The notes: generated by a model not told the origin, from the sequence alone. DNA of 64,000 nt from Sporosarcina sp. Marseille-Q4063 (GCF_018309085.1 NZ_CP070502.1:1984001-2048000), one strand, 5' to 3'. Counted from the stretch's first letter, positions 34,319 to 43,970 are shown. Numbers and translations are program-made.

Positions 34319-34750
34319 TCACTCCTTCTCTGTCGCATTCCATTTTTCATTAAATTCATCATAAGCTTCGGTCCAATGATAAGGTTGAACTTCCGATAAC
34401 TTTTTGAAAACTAAATTGTCAGGTTCGCTTATTGCAACTTTGACACTCGGGCCCCAGTAAAATAATCTTTCTTGACAAATACCACATGGTGTAAGGATTT
34501 TGAATGCTGACTTTTCATCATCACGAACAACGCATATCGAAAGTGTAATTTTCTTGTTCAGTTTATGCGCTTCTAATATCGCGCCTGTTTCTATACATAA
34601 TTCAGTCGATGCATTGATTATTTCTGGTGCAACACTTGTAAGTAAAGTGCCATCTTCTAGCGCCATTGCAGCAGCTCCGCCCCAGCCTGTTGGGTACCTT
34701 TTCTTTATGAGGTCAGTGGCTGCCTTGAATAACTTTTGCTCGATTATCAT
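34319..34750 (-). CDS. Cytidine-deaminase-fold protein
   Basis: A 143-aa protein of the cytidine deaminase superfamily, close to blasticidin-S-deaminase-like members. Zinc motif 1 reads TELCIETG (Cys-x-Glu at about 50-52) and motif 2 PCGICQE (Cys88 and Cys91), so all three zinc cysteines and the catalytic Glu are present. The substrate (nucleoside or nucleoside antibiotic) is unknown. ATG with GGGGAA. Confidence 0.85.
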   Translation of the reverse strand: MIIEQKLFKAATDLIKKRYPTGWGGAAAMALEDGTLLTSVAPEIINASTELCIETGAILEAHKLNKKITLSICVVRDDEKSAFKILTPCGICQERLFYWGPSVKVAISEPDNLVFKKLSEVQPYHWTEAYDEFNEKWNATEKE

Positions 34751-34783
34751 GATAATTCCCCATTTATAGTTTTGTTTAGTTCA

Positions 34784-35149
34784 TTAATACAGAATTAACC
34801 CGATAACGATGAAAAATATTATAAGGATGATTGCACTATAGGTTTCAAGAATCCATACATTCGCATTTCCATTATATTTCCATTGCAAGAATCCACGGAT
34901 AAACGAAATGAGAATGAAAAATGGAATTAAAACAAACAATACATTGAAATCATCGTTTGTGAAAACCAGCGCAGATGAAATTACTAGATAAAGAATGAAA
35001 CAAATGGTCAATAAGATAATTTGAAGTTTCTTAATCGGCTTACTTAAGGGGTTTCCTTTTCGATCAATATTATATTTTCTTTTCAAAAAGTATTCCGAGA
35101 TGAAACCAATAACGATAAACACGACACCCACAACAATTAGTTCTTTCAT
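34784..35149 (-). CDS. DUF4181 membrane protein
   Basis: A 121-aa protein with four membrane helices (about 3-20, 45-65, 70-88, 97-119). The loop YFLKRKYNIDRKGNPLSKPI after the first helix is the DUF4181 hallmark in Bacillales. Function unknown. Confidence 0.8.
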   Translation of the reverse strand: MKELIVVGVVFIVIGFISEYFLKRKYNIDRKGNPLSKPIKKLQIILLTICFILYLVISSALVFTNDDFNVLFVLIPFFILISFIRGFLQWKYNGNANVWILETYSAIILIIFFIVIGLILY

Positions 35150-35247
35150 AATTAAACACCCCTTATCTTCCGTTTGTTGTAGTTGCCATTGACTTCAATC
35201 CGATATTCTTCATTCTGGATTTCCACCCTTATGTCCAACAATTCCTT

Positions 35248-35733
35248 TTAAAATGCTCCAGATCCACCACCGCCGCCACCCGTTCCACCACCACTACTAG
35301 ACGAGGAATTTGAGGTTCCACTGGCATCGACATTTGCATTTTTGTTCGCACTTGCAAATGAATTGGACATGAACACCGGATTATAGTAATAGAAGCTTTC
35401 ATTCGTATGCACAGTTCTTTGTTCAGCGGTGGCGAATTCATTAAATTGCTTCATAACCCTCTTGTCACCTGTTCCAACGGAAAATGCGTAAGCGCGGAAT
35501 TTGTCATCCGTTTCGAGCAGGTTCCATTCATCCAAATCTAGATTGTTAAATGCTTGACGGAACTGTTTCCACTCTTCAAATAAACGGTGTCCTTCCATAT
35601 TTCGCGACCTGTAAAAAATCGCAATAAGCCATGAGCTAAAGGCAATAAAGGCTGCAATCGCTATGAGAAAATACAATTCATAACGGCCAAATTGAATCGC
35701 ACATACTGCAAAAACGGCTCCTAATCCAACCAA
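35248..35733 (-). pseudogene. DUF2207 protein, C-terminal part (frameshifted)
   Basis: Carries the last two membrane helices and the glycine-rich tail ending GGGGGSGAF that closes DUF2207 proteins. Its frame continues upstream of 35733 to the A10 run (35840-35849 on the plus strand as T10). Adding one A there fuses it to the frame at 35787-36941 through the segment NHSTYSKLLSAWRTGVIEE. Either a real frameshift, a phase-variable run, or an assembly error. Confidence 0.8.
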
Positions 35734-35786
35734 TAACCAACGGATTCCTGGTGTTTTTTCAATAAAGTTATATTTTTTAACTTCCT

Positions 35787-36941
35787 CTATAACCCCCGTT
35801 CGCCATGCCGATAATAACTTGCTATATGTCGAATGATTCTTTTTTTTTTAGTGTATGTTTCCAAATCAGCGACATCAAAATATTGGCTATCCCCGACTTC
35901 ATCAAACAGCAATTCAATTAACGCTGCTTCATGCGCATGTTGTACATCGCGATGAATCAGTTCAAATTGTTTGTCGGAAAGTTGCTTCACAAATCCTTGG
36001 CGAACTAAATCGAGTAACGCCGCAGCAGTAGCACCTGGTGTTAGGACACCGCTGTTCGAATAATAGATCGTCGCTGGCATGCTGAGTTTTTCTTGCGGAA
36101 CTAAGGATTTGTTAGTTTTCAAGTCATCAAAAACGGCTAGTTTATAATCGCGTCTTTTCTTATACATTGACCCCATCAGGACAAAAAGAAGAATTCCGCC
36201 AATTGGCACCCCGAACATCCCGTATTTCTTGGTTTTTTCCTGATTAGCGGAAATTTTTTTTAGTTCTTCCGCCATAAGGCCTTTTTCTGCTTTCAATTCA
36301 TCGCGAATCATGCCGTTTTGTACAACAATCGCTGGGAACAATTCTGGTTCATAGACAACGCGGATATCTCCGTTTTCACCGGCTGACACATTTCCTAAAC
36401 GAAATTCTACAATCCCGTTCGATTGGAGATGTCCCTTTTCATATGCCGAATCATATCCAAGGAAAAGCACATCATGTGCCGCAACTGGGGGATGCACCAT
36501 GATTGTCATATGGCCGTAATCAGTTTCATTTCTGTTATCGAAAAACGGCCAATAAAATTGTGCTCCATCTTCGTATTTCTCCATCGCATTTACTATTCGA
36601 TAACGCATTTCTACTTCAATGGTTTCATTCTTCCCGGATCTGAATATTTTGTAGGTTCTTTTTTCACGTTCAACATTAAGCGGTTTGCCATTTTCAAAAG
36701 CCTCAAAATCAGCAATGGCTGCGCCCTTTTTCGGAATCAGGTCACGCGTAACCCCGTTAAATTTACCTTCGAAGACATATGTATGTTTTTCAACGACGTC
36801 CGCATCGCCGTTCTCTTGTAGATGCGCTTCAATCACCACATCTGATATTTTAAATTCAACCGCCAATGCCGCGGTCGGTATAAGTAGTAAAATTATGAGT
36901 AAAAATGCTGGAACGATCTTTTTCCAACTCATCGTCATCAC
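35787..36941 (-). CDS. DUF2207 membrane protein, N-terminal part (frameshifted)
   Basis: A 384-aa frame with signal peptide (about 1-28), the extracellular DUF2207 beta domain (about 30-235), one membrane helix (about 243-262) and a cytoplasmic winged part (about 290-365). The full family length is about 550-600 aa. The reading frame runs off after ETYTKKK at the A10 homopolymer; the missing end is at 35248-35733. Function of the family is unknown. Confidence 0.85.
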   Translation of the reverse strand: MMTMSWKKIVPAFLLIILLLIPTAALAVEFKISDVVIEAHLQENGDADVVEKHTYVFEGKFNGVTRDLIPKKGAAIADFEAFENGKPLNVEREKRTYKIFRSGKNETIEVEMRYRIVNAMEKYEDGAQFYWPFFDNRNETDYGHMTIMVHPPVAAHDVLFLGYDSAYEKGHLQSNGIVEFRLGNVSAGENGDIRVVYEPELFPAIVVQNGMIRDELKAEKGLMAEELKKISANQEKTKKYGMFGVPIGGILLFVLMGSMYKKRRDYKLAVFDDLKTNKSLVPQEKLSMPATIYYSNSGVLTPGATAAALLDLVRQGFVKQLSDKQFELIHRDVQHAHEAALIELLFDEVGDSQYFDVADLETYTKKKRIIRHIASYYRHGERGL

Positions 36942-37110
36942 CTCTCCCTACAGTACTTTACGAAACAAGTAGCGGAAAGGATTCAAATTATTAGAAACTC
37001 AAGATTGTTTCCTTAATAAAATCCATTTACAATATAGGGTGCGAATTGTACAATTGAGCATAATTCATTACACAGAACATAATAGAAATAAGCTTAAGGG
37101 AGGTTCCAAA

Positions 37111-37695
37111 ATGCCAGTCCTATCCATGCTCATCTATGCTTTCGTCGCTAGTTTTACACCGGGGCCAAATAATATCATGTCATTGATGTTCGCCAATCAA
37201 TATGGATTCAAAAGGACGGTTCGATTTTGTTTAGGTGTGGGTACAGGCTTCTTTGCCCTCTTATTACTTAGCAGTTATTTTAATCTACTTCTAAAAAACT
37301 ATATTCCAAAGATCGAGTTCTTTATGGCGATTGTGGGTATGGTGTATATGTTGTATCTTGCATTCATTATTATTCGGAGTAAAGGGGATAGCGAGGATCC
37401 AAATGGTGGAAAATATAATAGTTTTGTCGCAGGTGTATTTTTACAATTCGTCAATCCAAAAGCTGTACTCTATGCGCTTACAGTCGTTTCTACTTTTGTC
37501 CTGCCTTACCATACAAGCAATTCTAGCTTATTATTTTATTCAGTCGTACTTGCAGTTATAGGATTTATGGGCACTTTTAGTTGGAGTATTTTTGGATCGC
37601 TTTTCAAAAAATTCTTAGCGAAGTATAGAAGTCAGTTTAATATTGTGATGGCTTTATTGTTGGTGTATAGTGCTGTATCGATTCTAGTGAGATGA
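37111..37695 (+). CDS. LysE-family amino acid exporter
   Basis: A 194-aa six-helix exporter. The N-terminal signature FTPGPNNIMSLMFANQYGFK (about 15-34) is typical of the LysE/RhtB group. The frame opens at 37039, but the ATG at 37111 follows GGGAGG at 7 nt. The substrate may be an amino acid or cysteine derivative (EamB-like). Single gene. Confidence 0.9.
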   Translation: MPVLSMLIYAFVASFTPGPNNIMSLMFANQYGFKRTVRFCLGVGTGFFALLLLSSYFNLLLKNYIPKIEFFMAIVGMVYMLYLAFIIIRSKGDSEDPNGGKYNSFVAGVFLQFVNPKAVLYALTVVSTFVLPYHTSNSSLLFYSVVLAVIGFMGTFSWSIFGSLFKKFLAKYRSQFNIVMALLLVYSAVSILVR

Positions 37696-37711
37696 AATTA
37701 ATTATTGAGCA

Positions 37712-37737
37712 ACAAAAAAGAACCCACTTATGGATTC
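37712..37737 (-). terminator. Terminator overlapping the stop of the lipoprotein gene
   Basis: GAATCC/GGGTTC stem (one G-U) followed on the minus strand by TTTTTTG. The stop codon (37728-37730) lies in its loop. Confidence 0.5.
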
Positions 37738-38123
37738 TCGTTAGATGTAGCATCCTTATTTATTTCAAAAACATCGATGACATGCTTACTGAAAACGACA
37801 CAAACCGTTTTATCCTCTTTACTAAAATAGCGCACTAATTCGCTACTTTCTTCATCAATCGGCGTCCAACCCCACTCATGAATTTCGTTCAAGTAATGCG
37901 TTTGAGGACCTTCATGATTTTCTCCGCCAATATTTTTGAGTTTGTACTTCGCAGACTTTGTAATTTCGTCCGTGCATGCTTCGGGTTTCAATTCGCCTGC
38001 ATTTTTCGGGATCGGAAAACTGTAGTTAATCAACGAAATTCTGTAGCCTTCTTCTTCACTAAACGTATTGGCGCACCCCATCATCGTGCCTACCACTAGT
38101 AATAAGATGAATATCCGTTTCAC
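37728..38123 (-). CDS. Small lipoprotein
   Basis: A 131-aa lipoprotein with signal and lipobox MMGC (Cys16). GTG start at 38121-38123 with GGGGGG at 6 nt; the longer frame to 38210 has no ribosome site and would spoil the signal peptide. Mature part has two cysteines (EACTD, KTVCVVF). No family recognised. Confidence 0.72.
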   Translation of the reverse strand: MKRIFILLLVVGTMMGCANTFSEEEGYRISLINYSFPIPKNAGELKPEACTDEITKSAKYKLKNIGGENHEGPQTHYLNEIHEWGWTPIDEESSELVRYFSKEDKTVCVVFSKHVIDVFEINKDATSNENP

Positions 38124-38352
38124 AGCAGTCCCCCCTAATAAAACTTCACAAGCTACTGCTTTCAGATTACTGTGAAAGTATCTCTTTGTCACGCGACATA
38201 TTTGTGACAATTGAAGAATGACGTTCAGGTCTATTCAAACATCGTAAAACGTATTAATTTATAAAGAATCCACATTCAAAGATAGAAGAAGTGCTCCTCG
38301 ACTTTTTAACCTATGTTTCAATATTTATCAATAATGAAAGGGGAGGTAAAGC

Positions 38353-38607
38353 ATGGGTTTAATATTATATTTAATCATTGGCGGTGTCATCGGTTGGTTC
38401 GCGGGAATCATTTTAGGAAAAAACATGCCAGGCGGAGTCATAGGTAATGTTGTTTCCGGTATCATCGGTGCATGGATTGGAGGCAGATTACTCGGAAATT
38501 GGGGTCCAAAACTCGCTGACTTTTATGTTGTCCCCGCAATCATCGGAGCAGTTATTTTCGTTATTATTTTAAGTTTCGTTATGAAATCAATGCCTAAGAA
38601 ATGGTGA
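38353..38607 (+). CDS. GlsB/YeaQ/YmgE-family membrane protein
   Basis: An 84-aa protein with three helices and glycine-rich loops: GGVIGWFAGIILGKNMPGG, then IGAWIGGRLLG and a final helix. This is the transglycosylase-associated/GlsB family, often general-stress induced. ATG with GGGAGG. Single gene. Confidence 0.9.
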   Translation: MGLILYLIIGGVIGWFAGIILGKNMPGGVIGNVVSGIIGAWIGGRLLGNWGPKLADFYVVPAIIGAVIFVIILSFVMKSMPKKW

Positions 38608-38807
38608 GCACAAGGCGGTCAACTTAAATCTTCTAAAATATAAAGGAAGAACACTGGCCTATGCTTGTTTAGCGTTCTTTCTTTTTATTCCGTAGGCTCT
38701 TCTCTCAACCCGTAAGATTTCCACTATGGTATATTAAAATCTCATCAGTTTGGTTAAAAGTATGTCTACTTGATTTGAATTCAGCGTCAAAGGGTAAGCC
38801 GCGCGTC

Positions 38808-39350
38808 TTAAACAGTTTTGTTCGGATTGTATTTTACGATATATTCCTCGTAATCTAACACTTCCACGGCGTCAGACCAATGCAATACCGTACCGACGAA
38901 ATCTCTTATATCTAATCCCTTCATCTCATAGGTTGTGTCTGTATTCACTGTTCCTGTTGCATTTTCGATGAAGGTCACTTCATATCCTCTGTCAAATCCA
39001 GCAATCGCAGTAAACATGCAACAAAACTCTGTATTAAAACCTGTTATGAAAAGATGTTTGACACCGAGTTCCTCCAATACTGTAGCTAAATTCGTGTTGT
39101 AAAAAGAACTTGGTGTTTGTTTCTCAATCACAAGATCTGCATATTTCTTAATAGAACTATGTAATTCAGAGCCTGCGGACCCTTTATAAAGCGGACTTTC
39201 CTCTTCAGCATCCAAATGCCTCACAAAAATTACTGTTCTTCCATCACCTTGGAAATCTTGAATGACATTTTCTATTAAGGATAATTCTTCTTGAAAATCT
39301 CCAAAGTTCACGATTCCATTCTGTACATCAATGACTAGTAATGCTTGCAT
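38808..39350 (-). CDS. Isochorismatase-family cysteine hydrolase
   Basis: A 180-aa hydrolase with Asp in LLVIDVQNGIV (about 8), Lys in KQTPSSFYNT and Cys in ITGFNTEFCCMFTAIAG (about 108). It is related to, but clearly different from, the one at 26371-26913. ATG with AAGGAGATG. The substrate is unknown. Single gene; the gap 38608-38807 holds nothing I can identify. Confidence 0.9.
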   Translation of the reverse strand: MQALLVIDVQNGIVNFGDFQEELSLIENVIQDFQGDGRTVIFVRHLDAEEESPLYKGSAGSELHSSIKKYADLVIEKQTPSSFYNTNLATVLEELGVKHLFITGFNTEFCCMFTAIAGFDRGYEVTFIENATGTVNTDTTYEMKGLDIRDFVGTVLHWSDAVEVLDYEEYIVKYNPNKTV

Positions 39351-39419
39351 GATTCCATCTCCTTTTTAAAAAACTAGTTTACGTCTCTTTTCCATCAAAA
39401 ACTTTCATCTTCAATCCGA

Positions 39420-40190
39420 TTATTGATCACTACTTTTATTCGCCACCGCTTCAAAAGTAATTGCGCCCCTTGGGTTTTCTGGGTATTGTCCATAGTTGTA
39501 ATCCGAAGAAATGACGATATTATGAAAGCCGTTTTCCTCCAACATTAGTTTGAATTCTTCCACCCCGTACCAACGAAGCGGAAAACGTTCTAACTCTGTT
39601 TGTAAGAGTGTCCCCTTACGCCATTTTTCATATCGACCATGGGATATTGTGTATTGGTGAATATGATTGATTTCCACAACTTTATTTTCTAATGTAATTA
39701 CATCACCATTCGGAGATTCCCATGTTCTTGTTGATATTTCACCTATAGCGATTTCCGTTTGCATAAATAAATCAACAATTAGCCTTCCGTTGTGCGCTAG
39801 ATGATGATAAAAGTTTTTTAGCGCTAGAATCGAATCCTCTCTTTGATGCAATAAGAGAAACGTTCCAGCAGGGATAATAATTGCATCATATTTTGCATCT
39901 ACTTCAAATGACTCCATTTTCGCCTCAAAAAGGAGCGGATGTAAATCCCTCTCTTCACAGTTCGTTTGGCATATCGACAACATATCTGCTGAACTATCAA
40001 AGCCATCGACCTGTAATCCTTTTTCCAAAAGCGGAATAAGGATACGTCCCGTACCGGTTGCAGGCTCAAGAATTCGTCCTTTGCAACCTTCTAAACGTTC
40101 TAAATAAAATTCAATATCTCCGAATGAATGACCAACAGGTTTATCCAAATCATAAACTTCTGATGATAATCGGTTATAATAACTTAACAA
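39420..40190 (-). CDS. Class I SAM-dependent methyltransferase
   Basis: A 256-aa methyltransferase with motif I ILEPATGTGRILIPLLEKG (about 40-58), VDGFDSSADML and YDAIIIPAGTF. The C-terminal half is a beta-rich lid (RTWESPNGDVITLENK) as in small-molecule N- or O-methyltransferases. TTG start with GAGGGG. It follows the GrpB-NUDIX gene by about 30 bp, so it may be the last gene of that resistance-like operon. Confidence 0.85.
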   Translation of the reverse strand: MLSYYNRLSSEVYDLDKPVGHSFGDIEFYLERLEGCKGRILEPATGTGRILIPLLEKGLQVDGFDSSADMLSICQTNCEERDLHPLLFEAKMESFEVDAKYDAIIIPAGTFLLLHQREDSILALKNFYHHLAHNGRLIVDLFMQTEIAIGEISTRTWESPNGDVITLENKVVEINHIHQYTISHGRYEKWRKGTLLQTELERFPLRWYGVEEFKLMLEENGFHNIVISSDYNYGQYPENPRGAITFEAVANKSSDQ

Positions 40191-40222
40191 ATAATTGCCC
40201 CTCTCTGATTTTGCGTTTCTTT

Positions 40223-41239
40223 TTAGTATCTTCTTCGAGCAACCTGTAAAACTTCTTCATAAACAAGATGCCACCCCTTGTAATATCTCGAAACCTTTTC
40301 AGGTTTGATAAACGTTCGCCTACTTGATTCAAATTCTGCATCAAAAGGATGTAGTCGCGTGATGTCCATCCGGTAAAAAACTTGATAGCCTATTTTCGGA
40401 TAAGGACTTTGTTCATTCCACAATGGATTTTCATTGTGATCGATTTCAATTGCTCCTAAAAGCCGGCACTCGCCTTCGACATACCCTTCCTCCATCGCTT
40501 CACGTCTAAAACAATCTTCAGCTGTTTCACCAACTTCAATATGGCCGCCCGGAAAATCCCATCCTCGGTCATTCAAATCGACCATCATTAACTTTTCATT
40601 ATCAAAACAGAAGCCATGAACACTTGTGATGAGTTCCGTTTTCGGCAGCAGGCCTGGTTTCCACGTCAGCTTTAACTTATGGCCGCCCCAATCTACGTGA
40701 GTAGTTGTTATATGTATGCTACTATTTGAACGCCATTCATTCGCTTTTGCCACAAGTTCATGTACAAACTGTTCTTTACCACCCTGATATTGATGAGTGT
40801 TATGAGGGTATTGTTTAGCTAGTTCCCTTTTCAGGTCCCCATACTTTTTAGCCTCTTGTGGATGTGCTAGTAAATATTCTTTGAAACTCAGATGGGTTTG
40901 TATGGCTTCGTTTCCTGTTTGAAATATATGTACATGATGCGTTCTATTGTCTTTCCCCTTTGGAAAATACCTTCTACCTGGGATTCCGAATTCGCCCCTT
41001 GGATCGTACCCGATTGACTTCATTATGTCGTCATACAAATCCACAGTTTCAATGTTTTCTACAACGATTAACATATCGATGATCGGTTTCGCATAGCCGA
41101 CTGGCGGAATCGATGTACTTCCGATGTGAAAAATGTCGATCAGTTCATCTTTAAATACTTCTTTTAGAACTTTTTCTTCCTTGTGATATAACTTTTCCCA
41201 TTCAGTTGTCCATGGAAGAATGATTGTTTTCCTCACCAA
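40223..41239 (-). CDS. GrpB-NUDIX fusion protein
   Basis: A 338-aa two-domain protein. Residues about 1-170 are a GrpB/UPF0157 domain of the nucleotidyltransferase fold (FHIGSTSIPPVGYAKPIIDM, with the GS and paired D positions). Residues about 185-335 are a NUDIX hydrolase with GGHIEVGETAEDCFRREAMEE (about 228-248). The NUDIX box deviates at its final glycine (EEGY), so the activity may be changed. It overlaps the preceding NUDIX gene by 7 bp. Start TTG or GTG after GGGGGCGG. Possible role in clearing or modifying nucleotides; unproven. Confidence 0.85.
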   Translation of the reverse strand: MVRKTIILPWTTEWEKLYHKEEKVLKEVFKDELIDIFHIGSTSIPPVGYAKPIIDMLIVVENIETVDLYDDIMKSIGYDPRGEFGIPGRRYFPKGKDNRTHHVHIFQTGNEAIQTHLSFKEYLLAHPQEAKKYGDLKRELAKQYPHNTHQYQGGKEQFVHELVAKANEWRSNSSIHITTTHVDWGGHKLKLTWKPGLLPKTELITSVHGFCFDNEKLMMVDLNDRGWDFPGGHIEVGETAEDCFRREAMEEGYVEGECRLLGAIEIDHNENPLWNEQSPYPKIGYQVFYRMDITRLHPFDAEFESSRRTFIKPEKVSRYYKGWHLVYEEVLQVARRRY

Positions 41240-41628
41240 TTCCGCCCCCTTAGTTCTTTCACAATCTCCACCGGTCGGACATCTAAAGATTCTAGTTCAT
41301 CCAACTCCATCCATAACGGCTCGTAGGTTCCTCGGTTTCTAGATTGACTTGTAAACTCTTCACCTTGCCCGCTCCCAAATTTCCCACCAACTATTTCAGC
41401 TAAAAAATAAACCTGTAGTCCGTTATACGTGATTGTTCCTAGATTTCGCTTCACTTTTATGATGACCCCTAGTTCTTCGAAAGTTTCTCTAATTGCAGCT
41501 TGTTCCGCTGTTTCTCCACTTTCAATTCCACCGCCTGGGAACACATAATACGTCTGTCCATCCCGTACTCTTTTAATCAATGCCACTTTGTTGTTTTCTA
41601 TGATTATGGAAGAACCTCGATTCCTCAC
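41233..41628 (-). CDS. NUDIX hydrolase
   Basis: A 131-aa single-domain NUDIX hydrolase with a canonical box GGGIESGETAEQ...RETFEELG (about 33-56) that cleaves nucleoside-diphosphate-linked substrates. GTG start overlaps the TGA of the acetyltransferase remnant as GTGA, so it was translationally coupled to it before the insertion. With that gene decayed, its expression may now depend on a promoter in the element. Confidence 0.9.
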   Translation of the reverse strand: MRNRGSSIIIENNKVALIKRVRDGQTYYVFPGGGIESGETAEQAAIRETFEELGVIIKVKRNLGTITYNGLQVYFLAEIVGGKFGSGQGEEFTSQSRNRGTYEPLWMELDELESLDVRPVEIVKELRGRNW

Positions 41629-41966
41629 AAATCTTCACCTGGTTTTCTGCTATATTCCATCAACCAACAATCGCGGTACGCTCCTTCATGAAGCTCTCTT
41701 TTCGGAAGCAACATCACTTTTTCAAAGCCACATTTTTCATAGCAATAAATGGCGCGCTCATTCTGTATTCTCGGGTCCATCACAATCCTGTCAGCACCTT
41801 TTTCGCAGATTAAATACTTAGCAATGGAACTTACAAGCAACGTACCTATTCCTTTATTCCAATACGCAAACTCTCCAATAAACTGATCCATCCCGTAAAT
41901 GACATCTTTTAAATCCGAATAACCATAAAGATCTTTTTCTTCTTCTAATATTTCATAAAACTGAAC
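41625..41966 (-). pseudogene. GNAT acetyltransferase, 3' part, cut by the IS element
   Basis: Encodes the C-terminal half of an AAC(6')-like acetyltransferase: VQFYEILEEEKDLYGY, IYGMDQFIGE, the acetyl-CoA loop YWNKGIGTLLVSSIAKYL and MDPRIQNERAIYCYEKCGF. The open frame runs to an ATG at 42017 only by reading element DNA. The 5' part is at 44490-44696. Joined, the two give PIGFAQVQFYEILEEE in one frame, which proves the split. Confidence 0.85.
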
Positions 41967-42235
41967 CTGACTGACCACGGGGCAAGCCCTGTGGGTTCTT
42001 TTTATTGCTGAGTTCATTCTGCTTCTCTCTATCGTACACGAAGTCGCACTCCGTAGAGGCGAGTATCGCTTTGGAACACATCGGGTATCCGATGCGGTTC
42101 ATTTCTTACGTTCTGAACGGAGCACTAACAGAAGAGGAAACTCCCACGCACAAGTAGTCGGCAGACCACTTACCCTGCGTCTTCATCCTTTCGGACATGG
42201 AGGTTAGTCAGACCCCCATAATGCACAAATATTAT
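41967..42235 (-). ncRNA. Probable omegaRNA (reRNA) region at the element right end
   Basis: The 269 bp between the tnpB stop and the right end have no frame but several stems, such as CATCGG/CCGATG (42079-42094) and the terminal hairpin (41975-41994). In TnpB elements, this region forms the guide RNA scaffold, and the guide is the host flank that follows. Here it would start GTTCAGTTTTATGAAATA. Confidence 0.5.
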
Positions 42236-43942
42236 TTAGTATTTGATGCCACTATTTAAGACAACCTGACGGTTGTTTTTTATCGTTTGAATGCATCGAT
42301 CATGCAACCGATAAAAGTCTGTGAAGAAGAGTTGGCAGAGTTCGTTATTTACTCGTTGCCAATCCTTTGCTGAACAATAAAGCAGGAAAGCTGAATATAA
42401 GTCCCGTTGAATCCTTGTCCCGCAAGGCAAGGTGTGCCAGCGTTGTGACAATTGCTTTTTATTCGTTCCGTCAATTACGTGGTCATATTGTGAGGCTTTG
42501 AAAGACATTGTGTTGACTTCTCGGACGATTCCACCCGTCCTGGTGAATCTGTGTTTCAATTGGCTGATGAAGTAGCCAGGACTTCGTCTGGCAATGCTTT
42601 TTCCAAAGCGTTTACGACGGTTCCATTTTCCTGTCTTTTCATTTTTGGTAGCTTCTTTAGCCTTCTTTTGAAGCGACTTGATGTTCATTGTTTCAATGAT
42701 GATTTCATCACCCAATGAACGAAGATGATTTACTTCCTCGTTATGGGCGTATTTTCGACTTTCGGCGGCCTTTCTGTGTAAATCCCTGAGTCTGCTCTTC
42801 AATTTTAAATATCGCTTTGAATACACCCATTCCCTCTTACCCTTCTTGATTCTTCCATCCTCATGGTAGTAGTCAGGGTTCATCGCACGCCTGGAACGTT
42901 GAAGTTTCCGTTGTAGGGCAACAATTTTACTTTCATATGCGAATGTGTTTGCGGAGCGTTCTGCAAGGTTTTTAAGCATCGCCTTGTTTTTCGATACAAT
43001 CGCTACAGATTGAGTACCGATGTCTCCACCTAAACGACCTCTGCCGAGGCCGTGGCGGAACGTGCCATCCTCCTTTCGCTTAAGGACTGGATTACCTTCC
43101 AGCACAACTTGAAGGAAGTGGCGAATCTTGCCACGAATCATCCTCCTTATTATGCGATTGTTTCTGATACGGAAGGTCGATTGAATAGGGCGTCCACATA
43201 TATGGCGTTCGACATTACCTTTGTCTACTTCATCGCCGTTTTCCATGTAGAAAACGATGTTCGAAAGCGTTTCTTCAATAAATAAATCGTTTGGCTTCAC
43301 AATCAGCGGAAACGACATGCCTTGATGAGAGACGAAAAAAGAACCATCTTTTTTGTTCTTCTTTAACATTATGCAGCGCTCCGCTTGTTTGCCTTGGAAA
43401 GTCATGAACTTATCTTTTTTATAGAAGTACGGTTTTTTGGAACCACGATAAATGAGCCCTTCCACCGAATCCCATGCCATTTCGCAAGCTGACCAGACTG
43501 TGACGGAATCAGGGAGGGTGTATTTTGTATTTCTGAGCTTGGCACCATAATTTCGTGCGAAATCAAATGTGACATTATGTGCTTTTCTCAGTTCTTCAAA
43601 CTGCTTTGAAATTATAGCCTTTTCACTTCGAAGTAAATCGACCTCTTCCTTCTCTGCTGATTTCATTTTATTTGTTACCGCTAGGTATCGTTTCATCATA
43701 CGCTTGTGTGCCTTTGTCCGAATCATTTGATCGTAGTTCTTAATCAGTTGACCTAAAACCGTATTTCGGATTACACGAAGATGCTCCCCGATACGGGATA
43801 ACTTGTGCTCTTGAAAGGGCAGAACAGAAATCTCAATTTCAATGGTATGAAAAGGGGTGTGTTTTTCACGAATGACATTAAGCTTCTTTTGAAATTCGTT
43901 TACTAATCGTTTTTTTCGTGACTTTATTTGTATATCCGTCAT
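42236..43942 (-). CDS. tnpB: TnpB-family RNA-guided nuclease (OrfB), zinc-finger-less
   Basis: A 568-aa intact TnpB. RuvC residues: D307 (GGDIGT), E417 (IIETMN), D514 (RDLYSA). The place of the usual four-cysteine zinc finger reads SQYDHVIDGTNKKQLSQR then WHTLPCGTR, with only one cysteine, so it has no classical zinc site. It is longer than standard TnpB (about 400 aa); the extra length is in the N-terminal 300 residues. ATG with GAGGGG. By analogy with known TnpB, it cleaves DNA guided by RNA from the element right end and promotes element retention. Confidence 0.88.
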   Translation of the reverse strand: MTDIQIKSRKKRLVNEFQKKLNVIREKHTPFHTIEIEISVLPFQEHKLSRIGEHLRVIRNTVLGQLIKNYDQMIRTKAHKRMMKRYLAVTNKMKSAEKEEVDLLRSEKAIISKQFEELRKAHNVTFDFARNYGAKLRNTKYTLPDSVTVWSACEMAWDSVEGLIYRGSKKPYFYKKDKFMTFQGKQAERCIMLKKNKKDGSFFVSHQGMSFPLIVKPNDLFIEETLSNIVFYMENGDEVDKGNVERHICGRPIQSTFRIRNNRIIRRMIRGKIRHFLQVVLEGNPVLKRKEDGTFRHGLGRGRLGGDIGTQSVAIVSKNKAMLKNLAERSANTFAYESKIVALQRKLQRSRRAMNPDYYHEDGRIKKGKREWVYSKRYLKLKSRLRDLHRKAAESRKYAHNEEVNHLRSLGDEIIIETMNIKSLQKKAKEATKNEKTGKWNRRKRFGKSIARRSPGYFISQLKHRFTRTGGIVREVNTMSFKASQYDHVIDGTNKKQLSQRWHTLPCGTRIQRDLYSAFLLYCSAKDWQRVNNELCQLFFTDFYRLHDRCIQTIKNNRQVVLNSGIKY

Positions 43943-43970
43943 TCGATATCCCCTCCTCGAACCAAAGTTT

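Noticed and set aside
41967..42017. ATG at 42017 as the start of a complete acetyltransferase
   Set aside because: The first 17 codons come from the right end of the IS element; the true N-terminal half lies at 44490-44696.
43052..43285. 77-aa plus-strand ORF inside tnpB
   Set aside because: Shadow of the TnpB gene; no ribosome site or recognisable protein.
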